A stretch of DNA of 55,619 bases, from the NCBI RefSeq assembly GCF_000315625.1, contig NW_005434440.1, positions 1-55,619 on the forward strand, given 5' to 3'. Positions 25,201-37,200 of the stretch are shown here, in pieces. Numbering within the stretch: the stretch's first letter is position 1; each line of letters opens with the position of its first letter. The notes beneath the pieces are model-generated. The model searched no databases, was not told the DNA's origin, and saw only the letters and a list, made by a program, of their open reading frames with translations. This stretch comes from Guillardia theta CCMP2712 (taxonomy: Eukaryota > Cryptophyceae > Pyrenomonadales > Geminigeraceae). The position numbers and the translations under genes were made by a program.

Positions 25201-28200
25201 TATAGGAGTCGGTTATGAAAGCACTTGTCCGAATGTTTCTCTGTCTTGGGTCGTGATCCAGGTGTCTGTCAACAGCAACTTCGCCCCTCTGATGATCTTC
25301 GCGGGTCGTGATCATGTCAAGCAGGAGGCTGCACAGAGTTGGGTGCTTGTTCGCGGGTTACAGAAAGCAGTCAATTATTTCTTCCGTGCGTTCTCTGACA
25401 ACGTTGTCGGGTCCAGCTTACCCTCAAATGCTCTGAGCAGAAAGGCTGCGGCACCTCCATCTGCTCCCTTCATCAACAGCACAAGCAACGTCAACCCGAA
25501 TGCTATTCTAGTCAACCTGCTTCTTCCTTTGGACACGGGCTACGGGGACACATCGCTTGAGATCATCTCCTATGATCTTCAGTTCTGTCCCTCGCCAGAC
25601 TTTACCGGGAATGGCCTCAAACAGTTTTCATCTCCCCAACTTTCGTTTGAAGGTCAAGGCCTCGTGCCTGGCATCCTCTACTACATCCGAGCTGCTGCTG
25701 TCAGCGCAGCTGGGAGAGGAACGTGGTCACTCGCAGTGTCTCAGGTCTGTGTGGGCGTCCCGTCGGCTCCTCACATCACAACGGCCGTTGTTTCAGGCCC
25801 TCTCACCATCTCCCTCCATTGGACTCGCCCGGCGGATACAGGCGTTGGTCCTGACGCCGCGTACCCGCTCACCCAGTACGCCGTGCAAGTCTCAGCTTCT
25901 AGAAGCTTCGAGGATTATTCCGAGGTAGTCGTAGATTCTGACATGTCCCTGCTCTCTCGGGAGTTCAAGCTAACGAGTGCAAATATCTCTCTCAAGTTTG
26001 AAGCCGGGCAGGTGTACTTCTTCCGGGTAAGAGCGCACAACCTTGTTGGTGCTGGTGCTTTCTCTCAATACAGGACATGTCGTGCAGCGGATCTGCCTTC
26101 ACAACCTCTTGGGTTCAGTTATGTCTTGCAGCAGGGTTACTACATCTTCTCTTGGAAGTGGCCACTTGACACAGGCACGGGAGACAACACTTACCCTCTG
26201 GTGTCGTACGTGCTTCAAGTGAACAACACCAGCTATGAGGTGTTGCCACTAAGAGAAGTCTACCGGTTGTCAACCAATCTATTAGAGCCCAACAGCCTGT
26301 ACGAATTTCGAGTAGTTGCAAAGAATCTAGCAGGAAATGGCCCACCATCCGACTCTCTGTTTGATTCCTTTATCGGACCCTCGCTGCCCCCACTCAACCT
26401 GAAAGCTTTCTTGTGGTCAAGCTCCTCAATTGGCCTAGCTGTCAACCTGACCTGGTCGATGGAGTCCAGTAGGATCGCAAACAGCAGATTGAGTTTCGAG
26501 GTTCAAACGTCTTTGACTTATGACTTCCAAGCTCCTCTTGTTGAATTCACGCCCATGCTGGACAAGCTGTCTTCCTTGTTCCGCTTCACCAAGACAGGGC
26601 TGACAAGCGGAGTCATGAATTACTTCAGAGTCATTGCATTAGCCGACAACGGCTTCAGCCAACCAAGCAACATAGTCAACATTTCTGATCGCTTGATGCC
26701 AGTACTCTTGGATACCATCCCCAAGCTTATCCCATGCCATGGCAACAGTGAAATGAAAATCGTTCTCCGACATTTCGCCTTCGAGCTTGGGAGCGATAGG
26801 AGCAAGTATGGACTGACATTCGATGGCACAGCCGCGACGGTCAATGCGGTGGTGAGGCAGAGCTCAAACCTTGAGGATAACAAACCAATCTTCTCAATCC
26901 TAAGCATCACGTTGGGAGAGAGACAGACTCAGTCGGGAGGAGAAGGTCTCGTTGAATTGTTTTACAACGGTCAGAGCAAGTTGATATTTGCTGTGCCTAG
27001 AGAGATCTGCGAGGCTCCAAAGATCCAATCAGTGCTGGGCAATGGAATCACATACAATCAAACTTTGAAAACGTGGCAAGGCGCTAGATGTGGTCAAAAC
27101 ATAACACTTGGTTTAGCAAGATTGCAGGATGTGACGAGCATTCAATTAGCAATTATTGATAGGAATGTATCGACCTTTGTTCCCTACCTACTTTCTCCAC
27201 AAACAGCAGATACCCTTGAAGGAAGAATTCATTTCCTTCAGTTCAGACTTCCCACAGCTGCATGTTCATCGACAGTCATACAGATTGAACTTCACATGTC
27301 ATCCTTGAACCTCACTTGCGCTCTCTCTGTCGCTCCTGGCACAGGGCACAGTCTGCTTAGTCTTGGACCTGCTTTCATGTATGCAGGGGAGGAATCCAAT
27401 GTCACCCTGGGACTGGCAAGTGAACATCATGAGACGTTGAATGTTTACTTGGAATCCGAACTTCTTGATTGCAACGTTAACCTTTCGATTCCGCTGAGGA
27501 CGTCAATCCGTTGTAAAATACCCGCGATGAATGCGGTTGACTCCCAGTTGAAGCTTCTGCGGGTCGTTGACTTGCAGGCCTCAGTCGTTACAATCGGTTA
27601 CATTGACCTTGTGGTTGATCCCGTGCGATTGTCTTCATTTCTGGCGTATCCTGTCAATGGTGTTGCTATCAACCATTCCCTTTCACTTTACGGTGACCCT
27701 GCAATCTTGCATCAAGACAGTCAAGATGTTCTGTTGTTCGAAGTAGCAACTACTTACAAGAAGATTTCTAGGACTTCAATCATGCATATAAACATTTCCA
27801 ACAACCATTCCCAAACTTTTGCTCTCAGTGGGATGAAAGCTGAATTGATCATGCTTGGGCTGAATACCATTCGCTTCAGATTGAATGTGATCTCCATCTT
27901 GTCTTCTATGACTGAATTCGTGCCTCATGGAGTGTACGCAATCGAAATCGTTTTGTCCAGTGGTGAGAGGCTCAAAAACAAAGAAGCTTTCGTGTGGCTA
28001 CCAGGACAGAAATGCGAGGTGTCGTCTGCTCCAGCTTTTGCTGTTCCAGGGTCCAACCTCTCTCTTCGCTTGAGCCTTCCATCCTGCTTGAACTGCGATC
28101 GACCTGTTCCCAAAAGCCTTTCGTCCCTATCTAACTTGACGGTCAGACTCGGTATCTCGATGGATTCTTGCTCGGACAGGCTCGGAGACTGCGAAACATA

Positions 28201-31200
28201 TGCGGTGGGAGGATTCAATCATGGTTGGTGTGCAGTAGACAATGTCTGTCAAGCATGTGCTCTATCGTGCTTCAACGATGCCTTGTGCGGGGGTTTGACG
28301 GAAACAGTTTGTGGGTATGAGGCGTCTATAGAAGGTATCCAGCAAGCAGACAGCTTCACAGCCGTTAGCTTGAAGTACCCACTCTTAGCCATGGAAGGCA
28401 TCGGTCTTGTTCGTTCGGACAAGGACTCGTGCTTCTTCTACCTTCCCGACCTAGCGAAATCACCTCAGCGACCTGTCCGTATGATGCAGGTCAAGAGACT
28501 CTCGTCTACCAGCGGAGAGATGATAGTCAGAGTTGAGAACCTACCACGAATCTTGACAGATGAAATTGTTGAGATTCGATTCGAGTCCAGTAGGCTGCTG
28601 TCAATCCTTCGAGTATCGTGGAATCCTTCTTTTTGTGATTTCCTGGTCCAGACCCCCTCTGCCTTGGGCTTGTTTGGCTTAAGGAACTTGAGCCTGTGGA
28701 TGGCGGGAACTTACGTTAGCAGCTTCCTCGCTGACTTGTCATCAGACGTGAGATCAGCGATGGAGATAGTGAGTCCTCGCCGGATTTTCCAGAACCAGGT
28801 TGTTGCCCTCACAATCAAAGTGAGCAGAGCTCCGGCATTGTCTCTTGACCACCTTGAGATGTATCTGGACGGTCAAGCCATCAAAGTGTCGCATTTGAAT
28901 CAGACGGACACGCCCTTGATTTCTGCGGATAACGTGTACACTGGAGAAGCAAGAGAGGCTGTTCTAGTGCTGAGAAGTACTCTTCATCAGTTGGTCGAAC
29001 TTGTGCTGCCGATTACAATCGAAGGTCAAGTACAGAATCCAAGGATTCGACGGATAGTTCCCACCTCAGTACCTAGCACTGGAGGATTGCTGGAGGTGGA
29101 GATGGAGAACGTGGTCGGTTCCCATACCGAAGCATCAATTCTAGTCTATGTGCTGGTCGGCAGCCAAACTCTCCCCGTTTCAATCTCCTCAGGATCTTTG
29201 ATCATCGGACTAAACTCAATGACAATGCAAGTTGTACTGCCTGATGTCTCTGACGTTTTGCTGTCTGGAACTGCAGAGCTGCAGATTGTGATGAATGAAA
29301 CTTTAACTTCTCTCATTGACATCTTCGATTCCCAATGTGCCAGCATATCTGCAGTGTCACCGTCGCAGATGTCCATGGATGGAGGTACTAAAGTGACTGT
29401 TAAGCTGCAAACATTACGTCTATTCAGCAGCAGTCTTGACTTCATTGTCAATGTCGGTCTTGCCTCCATTCCAGTCACAAAGTTTGAGCAGGTGGGAACA
29501 ACATGTATCTTGCAGTTTGATTCCCCGAAACAATCGTTGCAAGCCCCCGCAAACGTATCTTTGCGTATAAGTATCAACGGACTCCCTCCACGCTGTAAAG
29601 TAGAAACCGAAGTCAGAGTCTACCCGCCATCTCCGAAGCTTCTTTCGGTCTTCCCTCAGAACATCTCAGCGCTTGGAGGGGACTTGGTTTCTCTGCTCCT
29701 TGAGGACGTGGACCCGTCGGCTGTCTCAGCTGTCAGCCTTGAAGACATTTCTCTTCAGTTTCAATCGGTTCAGATCTCGAGGGCTGAGACCGTAGTCACC
29801 TTTGTTACCCCTGCTCTCATGAAGGGACCTGTACTGATGAGGTTGCTGGGCAAAGACAGCGAGTTCAGCCACATCCTCACTGTGATAGACTCAAACACAG
29901 TCAGTACAGCTGACTTGAACCCCAGCAGAGGCTCAGCGGCAGGTAACTGGTACCTGCAGGCAAGCTTTGATGTCCTCGATTCAACGTCTCTGGTCTCTGG
30001 TTGTACTTTTACAGCTTCCATGGGGCAGAGAGTGATGGAAGTCACAGACGTGCAACGGGCTTTGGCAAAGTCTGTCAACAGCGTCACTTTGACCGCTCTT
30101 GTTCCTCCCATGCCAACAGGCCAACATCATGTAAGCTTCTACAGCGTCTGCCCGAGCTCTGACCGTCCAAGGCTGACTGCTGTTGGCTACCTCAACATTG
30201 AACAAACCAATTCATTTCATGTGGACCGAGTGTTTCCTCCGCGGGTGCAATCGGGCCATGAGCCAACGCTCAATCTGCGGCTTCAGCGAGTTCCTCTTAA
30301 CGCCACCGTCTCTGACTTTGACGTTGACATCGCCGGTGTTCCTTGCGTTGCTCTCGATCTGTCCCTATTCCACCTGGACTCGGCCTGGCTCAGCTGCTCC
30401 CTGCAAGAAAGTTTGCCCGTGGGCTCATGGCCTGTCAACGTGTTCTTGCTGAAAGCCTCCGAGAACCCGCAGACTTCCAACTTTCGTCTTTCAGTCGCAG
30501 GTGGGCCTCACCTCGTGCTTGCCGAGCCATCTTCCGGGCCCGCTCTTGGCGCAAATGCTGTGAGAATCCTTGCCCAGAACTTTCCTCTGACATCCATCAA
30601 GCAAGCTTTTATTTCTGTGGGGGGAAAGCCAGCCAGCCCATTCTTCTTGAGATCTGGAAGTACTTTCGAGACGGAGTTTTCTTTTGTGGTACCTCCAACC
30701 AAGTGTCAGCAGGCCTGTGAAGCTCCGGTGAAGATTATAGACATCGTGTCAGGCTCCTCAATTACTTTCAATTACCTCTATCAACCTCCTCGATTGCAAG
30801 CGTGGGGTCAACAAGTGTTCAACACTGAAGGGACAGTTGAATTTCAGCTTTCAGTGACGGGTATTCCCGAAGTCAGAAGCAAGCTTGAACTTCAGGTTGC
30901 GTTGGAGTCAAGATGGTTGCAAGATTCAGAGTTTGACCTTGTCTTCGCTCATCCTTCACTGCTCATCATCGCAGTAAAGCCCATCGGGAATCAGTTTGAC
31001 GGACTAGATGTCTTGAGTGGAATCGTCCTGTCGACTCTGAATCGAGAGTTCTCAGTCGGGTTTCAGGTGGGGATTGAAAGAGGCAACATTCCCACAGTTG
31101 TCTCCGTCTGGCCTCCTCATGTGCCCAGACGTCTGCCGTCGAGGCTCGAGGTGATTGTGCGGAACTATCCTGTCTTCCCCAGCATGAGCTTCGACAACAA

Positions 31201-34200
31201 CTACAGGGACATATCAGGACCTGTTTCTCCAGCTCTATATGTCACATCTAATATCAAGGCCAGCGTCGAATCATTCGACATTGTCCGACCTCAATTGTAC
31301 AATGTCAGTGCGGTGGTTCGTGTAGTATTGCAAGTTTATTCCGCAACCTCATCAGGCTCTGTGATCAGAATCCGAGCAGGCGGCCATGACATCTTCGTTG
31401 AGGTTTCTTTCTACGATATCGGCACTCCAACGCTCCTCGAGCTGAATCGGAAGAGTGGACCTCGTAACGGCTCGCTTGTCATAGCACAACTTGGAGGCTT
31501 CAAAGTCAACGACATGAAGTCAATCTTGGTTGGAGCTGCAGACGCCAACGCGAAGGTGCAGGAAGTGTCCAGCTCGAGCTTGATCACAACCATCGCTTTC
31601 TACCTCCCACCTTTGATGGCGTCGGGTCCCATTCCTATTCGAATCTCAAGCACTGACGCAAGTCAAGCAGAGGTCAGTTTCCTTTATTCGTTGCAGCAAG
31701 TTTGCGACTACACTTGGTTCTGCGCGCAAAGTTCCCTGTTGGTGCCGGTAAGTCAAGATATTGATCAAGTCATCATTCTACTTCAGCTGACCTCTTTACA
31801 GGTGTTTGCGCCTCGATCATGTAATGCTGCCAAGTGCTTCAATCTCCGAGCAAGACAAGCCCCTGTGCTCAGCTGGGTCAGCATGACTGAAGGGCCTTCA
31901 ACGGGAGGTACTCGAGTCGAGCTTCAGATCTCGAACCTTTCTGAGCCAATGAGTGATGTCTTGATTGTCTTCGGCTCCAAGTCCGCGAGGGTGCTTGAGA
32001 TGATGGCAGACCCAGGGGGTAAGCTCCTTCGGATTGGTGTGATCACTCCCGTACCGGAGACAGACGGTCTCTGTACAGTCAATGTCAACTTTCTCAACCC
32101 TGGGGTTTCAAACCTTGAGTTCGCCTTCCTCTATCGACCTGTCGCCTTGCCTCCTGCCCTTGCCTCCTTCTCACCTCAGCGGTGTGTACAGGGCACCATA
32201 TTCAACTTGACTCTATCCTACGAGGGATGGTCTCCTATCTTGCAAGCGGAAGAAGTCATCGCTGTCAGCCACAAGGGCACATCAACTCAGGGGCGAGTGG
32301 TAGTCTCAGACTGGGCATCCACTGTAGTCACCTTTGAATCCTTGCACTGTCCCAGCAGTGGCGATTTACTTTCAGTGGACATTATTCGAACAAGTCAGCT
32401 TCACAAACTCAATGTGACATTGACGATTGATGCAATGGACTCAAAGCTTCTTTCCTATTTCCCTTCAATTGGGCCCCTGCATCGACCGTCGCAGGTCTTC
32501 GTTCGCATTCGAAGTTTCAGTTCATCGGATTTCCAACTTGTCTTGACCAACTTGAGCAGCAGCGCTAACAGCTCTGAATCTCAGTCATCCCTTGCGAACA
32601 ACGTGACATGCCGAGGGCTTTCAGCCAACCGAGTCTGCTCCATGACCTTCACCATCCCCGCGCGGTCCTCTCCTGGTACTGTTCGATTCACGCTGGTCCA
32701 GGTTCTTGGCGGGGCAATTGACTGGATTGAATGGAAATATTCACAGAGCAACGTGACTCAGATCGAGTCGATCAGTGCAACCAGCTCGTCTTCAGCTGGG
32801 GGAGACCTGATTGAGGTCGCTTTCTACGGATTTCCTCGGCTCCACACAGAGACAGAGGCAGGCGAGGACTTCTTGAGTCAAGTTCAGATCTCCTTTGGGC
32901 CTTTCAGCGGATCCCTCCAGAGCATCTCATGGAGCGAGGAGCCGAGAAGCGACAGGGACCCGCCTCGTCGCACAGTCATCAAGTTTCTCACCCCGTCTGT
33001 GTGGAAGTCGATGAACACAACCGTGACAATCTTTCAAAGCTACAACACGCAGCGCTTCGCCAGCTATCTTCATCAGTTTTACACTCCAGATGTCTTCTTG
33101 TACCAGCAGGAATGCAGTATGACAGGAGGTTGCACAGTGAAGATGAGGATCTACAACTTCTTCATTTCAAATTACAATCAAATGAAGGTGTATGTTGGCG
33201 AAAAAGAAGCAACGCTTCTTCCAGACTCTTATATGGAATCGGCGCTTGATCTGGTGGTCAACGTAACAATCCCAGCAGCAAAGTCACCAGGTCAAGTAAC
33301 GATGAAAGTGTCAGACAGTCTGCTGGGGTCTTCAGCTACCACAAGTTTCCGGTACATCGCAGGCCCCGAGGTGAAGTATGCACGTATATGTTCATGTTGA
33401 TTGTCTGACTGCTCTTGCAGACGAGGATGTTGACGCCTCCAACAGCCTCGGCGAATGGAGGCGGCCAGGTCGAGCTCCTCTTGCTCAACTTTCCCGAGGT
33501 GTCATCGTCGCAGGAGATCGGAATCGGGTCATCGAATGTTTCCAGCCTCAGGTTGATCTCCTCCAACGCTCGCAGAACAGTAGTCGCAGTGCTTGTACCC
33601 GTGCTTCCTGCTGGAGCTGCCTCGCTCTCCGTCTCTCTGTTCCCTCTCGATTGGTTCACCATCTTTCCAGGCGTCACTTGGGCAGCAACTGTCGTAAAAG
33701 TTTGGGAAGCTGCTACGATTGTATCGATCACTCCAAACCATGTCAAAGAAGGAGTTGAAACCATCTTGACTTTGCTGCTCCGAAACTTTCCCGACCCTTC
33801 TACTGACTTCAACGGGTCAAGTCACTTCGAGCTTGCGGTGGGTCCTTACCACGGCAAGCTTCACAACACTACTTATGACGACGCGAGTGCCAGTGAGGTT
33901 GCGTTTCTGCTGCCGCCGATGCTCAATGGGGAGTACGACCTGGTCATACGCAGAGGCAACTTGATGGCCGAGCGCAAACTCCGCGTGGTATCTGATCGAC
34001 TGAAAGTCGTGCAAGTCGTCGGGAGTGAGGGATCCTCGCAAGGAGGCAACAAGGTGCTGGTGAGTGTGCTGGGGCTTGTCACCCCGACACAAGTAAGCGA
34101 CCTTCAAGTCATCTTCGGAGGGCAGGAGCCAGCTCTCATAGGGAACATAATGATAGACAGGGCAGTCACCAGCTTCGAGCTCATAGCTCCTCCTTCATCG

Positions 34201-37200
34201 CCTGACATGGACGGAAGCAGCACGGTCGAGGTCTCGGTCGCTACCCGTCAAGAAGTCACAACCACCCTCACCTTCGAGTACATGTACGTTCATAGCCTTC
34301 AGGTGCTTCGAGCCCAGCTGAGCTCCGATGGAGGGAAGTTAATCATGACAATGAGCCAGGCGATTGACTTGAGAAGCCTCGGATATGAAATTGTAGGAAC
34401 TGCTTATGTACAGGACAAGCGTCTTTTCAGCTGCAGTCAACTGTTCTCATACAGCACGGTGAATGACTTGGGGTATCAGGCTTCTTGTTTCTTCGCATCG
34501 GACGTTCTTATCGTCGTCGCTTTGGGCTGGACAACTGCAATCAAGCAGGGCTACGTTGGTACGCTCAACCATGCTGTGTCTCCGGTCAACCAGCACGCTC
34601 GGAATCTACCTGTTCAGCGGGAGTTTACAGTAGGAGACTTGTTCTTTGGCTCTCGGCCCAACAAGCTTGGAAGGCTTTATGGACCCTCGTTCGTCGGCCC
34701 TTGCGATGACTTGGAGTTCGGCATAGACCTGGAGAGCATGAGAGAACCGATGGCGGTGGAATGGAAGCTGTTGACACGGGAGCTGCAGGAGATTCCTGGA
34801 GCTCTTGTCGACCAGACGTCTCTCAACATCGTGGTTGCACCAGATGTCTTTCCGTTATCCGTCAACGATTTCTTGGTCAGGTCAAGAGTCACACTTTTAG
34901 ACGGGCAGGTGCTCGACTTCCAACATCAAATATCTCGCAAACGGTTCCCAATCCCCATGGTTGACTTGCAAGTAGTTGGTTATCAGTCAGCAACCCAGCC
35001 GTTCCAAGTTATAGCCGACGCAAGAGACTCTACGTGCCTTCAAGTCTCCCTAGGTGAGCCATCGACCCCTAGCTTGATGTTGTTAGTTGACTTCTGTGCG
35101 CAGGGATACCTGTTCAGAGCTCCGCCATGCAGTACGAGTGGTATCAAATGACCGGGCAGGTCTGGTCGTTGATCAGTGGACAGACTGGCTACCGGCTGCA
35201 AGCTGAAGGTGCAAATAGAGTGAAGTTGAAACTGACTCCAATGGTCGACCCCTCAGCGTCGATCCAAGTAGAAGCATTCCTTCCCCCCAACAGAACTAGA
35301 ACGATTGTGAAGCTGCTTGGGGGCAATCGCATGATCTCGCCAACTGAGCAAGTCGTCTTACAAGCTCTTGTGTCGACCTCGAGCTTGTTTGGAGCAGTTC
35401 GATACCGATGGCAGTGCTGGAGTGGTGGAGAAACCTGCAGGCAATCAGATGGCAAGATGTTGATGCTTGGAGATAGCTTGAACTTGACGGTGGAGGGAGG
35501 GACGTTGGTGGCTGGAAGGCTCTACTCATTCCATGTCATCGCATTCTCAGCTTTTGACTTTGCGTCTGCTACCACAGACATTGTCGTTGGAGCAGGTGAG
35601 GTAGGCATGACGACAATCAGTATGTTCCAGAGCTTCAGAGAGGTGGACTGCTTTGAGGAGGTACTGGGAGGCACCGACCTTGTCGTACATGCAGTCAGCA
35701 CAATCCCAACTGCAAATGAGCAGCTTTCCTGGACATTCAACAGTACCTTCCCATACTCGAGCACAAGCTCCATCGAGGTGCAAGGCAATAACCAACTCGT
35801 CGTAGCTGGAACCTCCCTGGGTTTGTTCTCAGCAACAAGCGTCGTCTTTGCCTCTGATCCTCTCACAAGTTCAACCTCTTGGTGCAAGCTGACGGTGGTT
35901 CCTCCTCCTAACAGCGGTCGCTGCTGGCTTCGCTTTCTTTCTGCTGTCCAGCAGCCCTTCAACGCTGCCTTGCGATGCGAAGGGTATGAGGGAGGGCTGG
36001 TGGGCGGGTTGAGCTACTGGTATGAGCTGTCAGTGGAAAACAATATTTATTTCTCTTTGAGGGTGAAGAAGAGCGAGCAGCAGGTCATTCTTCCAAGCGG
36101 AGCACTGAACCTTTCTGTGCATGTGGAAGATGAAACAGGAGCTTTCTCTCGATTCTACTTGCCGTCTACAAAGGTTCCCTTCAGCTCTGTGACTCTAGAG
36201 CACGTGCTCGCCCTCAAAGCTAGAGTCCAACAGTCAGGGCGAGCTGACATCCTGTGGGCGGGTGCGCTAGCGGTAAAGTCGAACCTTGGGAGTGAGAACG
36301 CGGCTCTTGGACAGCAGCTCTTTTCTCAGCTTTTCCCGGTCATGCTTGAAATATACCAGGCACAGCAGCCCTCGCTAGATTCCACTTTGCAAATACTTCA
36401 GGTCTTGACTGTGCTCACTCAACCCCCAGCACAACTTGACTTGAGCAACGTGTCGTCATGTGTTGAGCTGATTCAGAGTGTCCTGTCAACGATAGAACAG
36501 CTGGGAGAAAGGGAGGTGGACAGGAGGCAGTTGGAGCAGCTGGTGGTGCTAGTAGATCAGATCTCGGCGAGCGTCTCTTCGCTTCAGTTGGATCGCACAG
36601 GTGGGTCGACCATCGCCAGGCTGTGGTGGTCAAGTCAAATGCGACTCATCGACTCCCTCGCCTCGGTGAGTTTGCGGTTGACACGCACGTCAGGGGTCGA
36701 CCAGGCCCTTCACCTGACGCAGGTGTCCATGCTCCTACAGCCCGTCAAAGTGGCCGCGCTCTTGGCTGGCCCTCTCGTTCTCTCGCTTTCCAACCAGCAC
36801 GTCGCATTTGCTCTTGCTCCAGCAGTGCTGTCGGACATTACGGTACAGGAGGAGGCAGCTCGATACGTTGTCGTGAGCTTGTTTGTGTCTGCTCCCTCCT
36901 ACACTGCAGAGTTTCTCCTCCTCTCTCAAGCTGTCAGCCTCGCTCTCTCCTCCTGGCCTGATGGTTCCCTCGCCAACCGCCTGCTGACCGCAGGGATCAG
37001 AGTAGACATCGTCTTCTCCGTCCCGAGCCAACTCCAGCGGGACTCTAGCAGGAGCGGAGTGATGTGCATGGTGTGGCAGGTAGCGAGCGGGAGCTGGGAA
37101 GAGGGATGCAGACTGGACGCTATCCTCCAGCTGTATGACGATGCAGGCGCAGTCATTGAGGGGAGAGAAAATGCTGTTTGCGTCTGCCCGTCGCTCGCGA

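Larger units (their letters stand above)
29035..34270 (+). other. Domain region: IPT/TIG array (about 14-16 units)
   Basis: From residue about 8243 the protein repeats an IPT/TIG-type opening, (I/V)xxxxPxxxxxxGG or similar, every 90-110 residues. Examples are RRIVPTSVPSTGG, SAVSPSQMSMDGG, LSVFPQNISALGG, ISATSSSSAGG and VSITPNHVKEG. Between them are strand-rich segments with terminal V-x-F/Y-motifs. The preceding 2.3 kb (26700-29030) is beta-rich and has a Cys-rich patch at 28160-28320 but no recognised family. Confidence 0.8.

Noticed and set aside
15145-35103. Stops dividing the giant frame could be read as frameshifts or pseudogene lesions
   Set aside because: Each break sits inside a 47-50 nt GT-AG segment with a branch motif, and removal restores the exact frame at all four; introns explain them.
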